The notes under the pieces were generated by a model. The model was given only the letters and a program-made list of their open reading frames with translations. It was not told where the DNA came from and did no database searches. 64,000 bases of DNA from contig NC_092798.1 of assembly GCF_918797505.1 (NCBI RefSeq), positions 3,795,501-3,859,500 of the forward strand. Reading direction: 5' to 3'. The position numbers and the translations under genes were made by a program. Positions 57,601-63,600 of this stretch are shown one piece after another (position 1 is the stretch's first letter; every line of letters begins with the position of its first letter). The DNA comes from Bemisia tabaci. Taxonomy: Eukaryota > Arthropoda > Insecta > Hemiptera > Aleyrodidae.

Positions 57601-60600
57601 GGGAAATCAATTCATACATTTTCTCACAATATTTTGTTTTACTATTTCACTTTAAGTACACAATTTCGAAATGTTTTTCAAATCTTGCATTCTTCTCAAT
57701 TTTTATTAATTTCAGATGAGAGCGGGTCTGATTCAGAAGTCGCTGACAGTACAAGTTCCTCATATTCTTCGCTAAGTGACCTTGTATCAGAAGTCATCTC
57801 ATCCGACATCTCTTCAAGTAAGATTCATTTTGTGTTCTCTCTAATTTTATTACAAATTGGTGTTCAATCCTGTCGCTGGGTGAATGTTCTTCACTGCAAT
57901 ACTTCCTTAATTTTAAGGCGCAAAAAGTTGTGGCACCACCATTAAAGTCAATTTGCTGCCTTTACTTCAGCATTTTACCAGTACGTCAAATTTTAAAGTT
58001 TCAAGAAAGTTTAACATCAATAGGTGAAAATGAAATCATTTTGGAGTACGCTGTTTGTCATTACATATTTAAAATTTGATTGTCGGAGTGTTTAATAAGA
58101 TTGAAAAATGACCCAAGTAAAAGTCCAAGATGAAAAGTGTAAAAATATATCTGAAGATTTATTCTTTTTTATTTATATTAATCTGGGTAATGCTGTCAGA
58201 TTTTTTTAAAAATAATTTCATAAATATATTGTTTATTACACCTGATGAACGGAAAATAATGGTCCAATTTTTTCCCCTCTTCTTCCCTTCTTAGTTTGAT
58301 TTTTGTTTATATTTTCAACTCTTTGTCAATTCTAATTTGTTTTCCTTGTCGTTTTGTAGAAAGTGGACCGGTCGGTGCTGGCGTTGAGGCGGTGTATCAT
58401 CCACCCTCCTCTCTTCAGCTGCCCGGTGAGCTACAACCAGTCCCATCACCTCAGTCTCCTATGTCATCCGGATCTTCAAGTCCCAGCGATTTGAGCTCTC
58501 CAGAATTCAGAGTTCAAGAAATCGTAAGTTTCTGTTTCAAGACTGTCAGTCTAAATTTGTGGAACCTTTACAGGATTTTTAAAAGTACTTGGAGGCAGCA
58601 AAATCCCTAGAAATAGTCATGTATTTTTTTTCTACACTTTTTTAGAAATAGAAATAGAGAAACCGGTCGCCGCACCTGCTAGCAGTAGGTCTATAAAATA
58701 ACTATGATGTTCCCTCTTTAATTTCCAATGGTGAAATTTTGAAATCTCTTTTGTGTGATTATAGCTCTTTTGCAGAATTGATTGCCTAAAATAAAAGAAA
58801 ATAATTGAACATTTCTCTGTCTTTATTAATTGAATTATTCGAAATGACTATCAACAAAAAAAATTTTCTGGATTCATCCAAAAACCACAATTATTTGGAA
58901 AGAAAGTTATTAGAAAGTCAAGGCAATGCCGCTTTCCGGTTGGCTGATTGATTGACCAATTAGAACAAAGATAGCGCTGCACACATGGAAATCGGCTTAG
59001 CTTTTTTTACTATGGTACGAGATAAGAAAAGGAAATTGTATTATCCGAAATGTCTCCCAACAAAATAATTTTTTCTCTGTAAATGCTCTGCTAAATGAAT
59101 TTGATCACTAAAGTACTGTTACAAGTCAAAAAAGTGTACAGAAAGTACATATAGCTAATGCTTTTTAGTATTGATCAATTTGTGATGTATCTTTTCTTAC
59201 CTTCTCATTAGATTCCACCTGCTGGAGCGATTCCCCCACCGCCGCCTCCGAACTCAGGAACGATGACTGCAACACCCAAAGCAACGAAACCTCCCACTCC
59301 TTCTGTTTCACGACAGGGCAGCCAAGGATCACTCTTGGACCAAGCGAAGGAACTAGTGCGGGAAACAACTAGACAGAGCAGTCAAGAAGGATTGATAGCG
59401 CATGTAGATAAGGTAATTCATTAAACTAATTCTAGAAATTTCTCCACTCCTGCTCTCTCTCATCACAATTTTTGGATGAAGAAAAAGTATCATGGGACAG
59501 AAGAGATGAGAGGTTTTTTTCCCCCCTAAAAAAAGGGTAGTAGTTATTCTGAGAAATACTTGTTGCAGAATATACTGTCAGAAAAAATGAAAGGCAAGCT
59601 CTCATTTTCTACTCAATTTTTTAGCCTCAAGCTCATAAGTTCATAATTGTAAATAAGATACGAACTACTCAGTCGTATGTAAATACTCTTTATTTTAACT
59701 TTTATGTACAAGGTGTATATTTCTTTTGGTGAAAAAGTGCACAATAAATAAAAAAAATTAAGGTCATAAGTATTGCACACTTCTGTTCAATTTTATCAGC
59801 TTCAATATGATGGCTCATCGGCGCTTTTTGATCGAAATCATTCAGATCAGACATTTCCTCAAATCACTGAATTATTTTCGAACTTCAGTCATGAATGGGC
59901 AGCTTTTACCAAGGAAGAACCAAATTCATCACAGTGTTTTTTGAATCCGGCAACTTTTGCTTTCTCTGGTGTTTTATCATGGCATTTTGTCAGAACATTC
60001 ACATGATGTATTTCTTTATTTTATATTAGGGACCGAAATTCATCAGTATGAATACATAAATCATCTTTATTATTTTTTCAGTTAACAATTCACGCCAAGA
60101 AAGCTGCTGGAGAAGCAAGCAAGTCTGTGCAAGAAGCAAGCAAAACTGCAATCAAAGCCAGTAAAACGGCTGCTGGAGTGAGTAAAAACACGTTCGAGGA
60201 TCTGACATACAGAGGCAAAAACACAATCGGCGATCTAACGAAAAGTGCCAAGGAAGTTGCTTCCAAAAAAGGGCTACTCAAGGTTTGTTACAACATAATT
60301 CAGATCGTCATGCATTTATCATAATCCTATCTTAATCATAATTTTGAACCAGTATATATTTTCCTTTTTTTTAAAAAAAAAGTTTTTTAACGTTTGACCG
60401 GAAACCACTGATCGCATCAAAAAACTGCAAAATAATTTTGCTGTGCAATTGTAACAGCTATATTTTTTACCCGTGGTATTTACCTGAATCATTTTCATTT
60501 GTTATGTAAAAATCAATTCTAGATTTTCTATAGTTTTCATTTTATTAGAAAGAGATTTTAAAATAAATTTTGATTGAATTATTCACCTTTCTATACCAAA

Positions 60601-63600
60601 TTAGGTATCTGTAAAACAATTGAACTGAAAGAGTTATTGGACAGTGGTACTAATTAAAATCTGCCTCATTGAACTCTCTTGCTTTTCCCACTTTTTTGTA
60701 AGCAGAGTCAAATACTATTTGCTCAAGATGTGTTTTCATTCTCCCTGAAAAAATATATCATTGCTTCCTTCTGTTTCAGGTTGGAAGGAGGGACTCGGAC
60801 GTTTCACAAAACCCATCCCAGACTGTTGCCAATTCTGACATGAGCCGAACAACTAGTCGAGATTTCTTTTCTAATATCAGCAGTGATCTCAACGGAATTG
60901 CTGCCCAGACCACTAGTATGTTCAGTGACTTCTTTGGTAAGGCATCATTTGTAATCTCTACCCAATTTTTTGCACTTAAAATTTATTAGATTTTTATTTA
61001 CTTACGTAACCTAATTGTTATGTGTAGTAATAACCTAACATCCTTGTCTTGTTAAAATCAGTGCGTTGAAGGTCCACTCTTTAAAATAAAAACGACTTTT
61101 TGATTTGTGTACATGCGAACTTCTTTCATCAGTTCTTTCAACCACAATAGTTAGGTTACACAAACTGGAAGATGGGTTTGACAAACTGAAGGTTGCGTTT
61201 GACGAACTGATAGTTGGGATGATATAGAACACCATGTTCTCCTTCATTTTCTGGATATGCAATTTTGTCCTCATGGAAAGCGGAATAGTTGTATCAAGCG
61301 TTTTGCCCCATTCAACTTTTCTACTCCTGCGTTAAAGTCTCTGAGTCTACCGGAAAGAAATTCCCCTTCATTTTGTGATTATGTAATTTTACCTACGTGG
61401 AATTCGAAATAATTGCATCACGCGTTTAGCCCCTTCAACGTTTTAACTCTGCCTTAAAATCGCTGAGCCAGCGGAAAGCTGATTGAGTAGCTCTGAGAAC
61501 GTTTTGGTTCATAAGAGAAAATTGTAGGCTTTGAGGTCTTAAGTCTTGGTTAGCTTTGTAGGCACCCAGTTCTTCTTGGATCACTGGAGCAACATAGGAG
61601 TGATGAACATTTAATAATGATAAAGTTATCCTATCATTGTTTAATCTTCAAACTTAATAACTTTGGCATTGATTTCACTTTCAGGTAATAAAACTTCTAA
61701 AAATGAAAACTTCAACCCACAACAGCAGCAAGGGCAGCCACGATTTTTCACGCCACAGTCGCCTTTGCAGCAGCAGAAATCACGAGAGAAGCCGCAACCT
61801 TTTGGTCCTTTCCCGAGAGGTAATTTCAGCGATTAAATTAAATATGTTTGAATAATAGAAAGGAGTCAATCAGTTTGAATAATTTCCACTTTGGGCAAAT
61901 CGATAACTTTTATAAAGAACGTACATTCTTTAAATTAGATTAATCCTTAAATAGCAACTTAACAACTTAATTCCTAAATTAAAGCATGCAACAGGATCAA
62001 GGAACCAATTTGCTGATCATCTTAGTATTTTATTCATTTTTTGGTCTCATTACAAAGTAGGTTTTAAAGAAATTCTTAATCTTGCAATTGCTTGCTTTCA
62101 GGGATTCATGCTTTTTTTAAAGCAAATGTAAATGAAGGTGCTTTTTCCATTTATATATTCATTATTCATTTTTAATTCCATTTTTTTTTCCATATCATGA
62201 TGAAAGGAAAAGTTTAGAGATCTTTCCGTTATGATCTATTCCTACACTGTCAAAATATCTTAAATGCGATGGAAGTTTTATGGTTGATAGTTGAAAATTT
62301 TTATTTGTAAATGAGTATCAAAATATCCACCTGACCTATGAAGTGTCTCATCATCTTTATCGTATTTTACTTTTTTCAGGTCGAAAAGGTCTAGTCGAGA
62401 GATCCTCCTTAATACGCCATTCTAGTCCTAAAAAACGACAAGATGAACTGCAGAAGCAGCAAACTCTTGAGCGTTCATCCAATAATCTAGAAAATCAGGC
62501 ATTTTTGAAAGATGTAAGTGGCTTTATTTTTTTAACAAATCTTTATTTTTCAACTTAAGAAGAGAGAGTCATGTGACATTTTTTTCCACATTGTTCAACC
62601 CTGCAGTCAAATAAAACCTGAAGTTGAAAAAATCATTCTCGTTGTGCTCTATCGATTTTGCTATCAGGTCATCTGACAAAAACGCCCTCTTGTTTTGACC
62701 TGCAGATAAAGAAGTAAGGACGGATGATCAATCTATCAAGCTATTGCTTTGTATCAAAATTTCTCCGTCCAGTAGAATTCCTCATGCGTGTAATTTTTTA
62801 ATATGAAAGACCTCCTTTTCAGTTTTTTGAAAGCTATTGACTTAAAAGACAAAGTGAATCTGAGTATATTGGTCAAAACACAAACTCGTAGTGATCTTTG
62901 GAAGAAATTTTTTCCAAAAAAAAGTTCGCAATCAGACAGAGTTGGTGACAGGTAAATAGGTATTATCAAGTGCATTTTATTCTGATTCAGTTTTCCAGTC
63001 GGTCTTTTAAGCCCTCTCAGCAAGGCAAGCATGCTTTACAACAGCAAAGGACTCAAACCAGCTTTGTCCCCATTTTTCAAAGGCCCTTTAGTGGTATGAG
63101 CTGTTAGTATGTTATTCAAGTGGAATTGTATTTTCTTGCCCAATCTTAACTCTTTTGCTTTCTTTTTAGGTGATAAACCAAGTACTAGAGGGTGAAGGTG
63201 TAAGTTGGTTAAAAGTTACCAGGCTGAAGAAATTGCTAGAGGACGAAAGCAATAGAAATTTAGTAGTTAGCAAATTGAATTTAACGCTGGATCGAAGAAT
63301 AGGACCAGCAGATCACATAGACGATGTGGTAAGTTTGGCAATTTCAAGTGATTAATTACTTACAAAGTGAAGCCACTTGTATGAAACTTGTCTCTTGAGA
63401 CAGTCATTACATATTAACAACACATCAGCATGAGAGATAAGTAACGACTGTCCAGCGCTTAATTTTTGAGTCTCATCTCTTAATTGATTAAAATTTAATT
63501 TAACTAAGCAACCAGTTTTCAATTACTTGAGAGCTTTTTAGGAATTCAATGAATTAAAAAGTTAGTCTTTTAATCTGCATTTTTGCAGTGCTGTGTGCAT

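Noticed and set aside
62102..62128. Shorter 27-nt version of the intron 20 microexon ending at AAAT|GTAAAT
   Set aside because: The donor looks better, but the length breaks the frame between exons 20 and 21.
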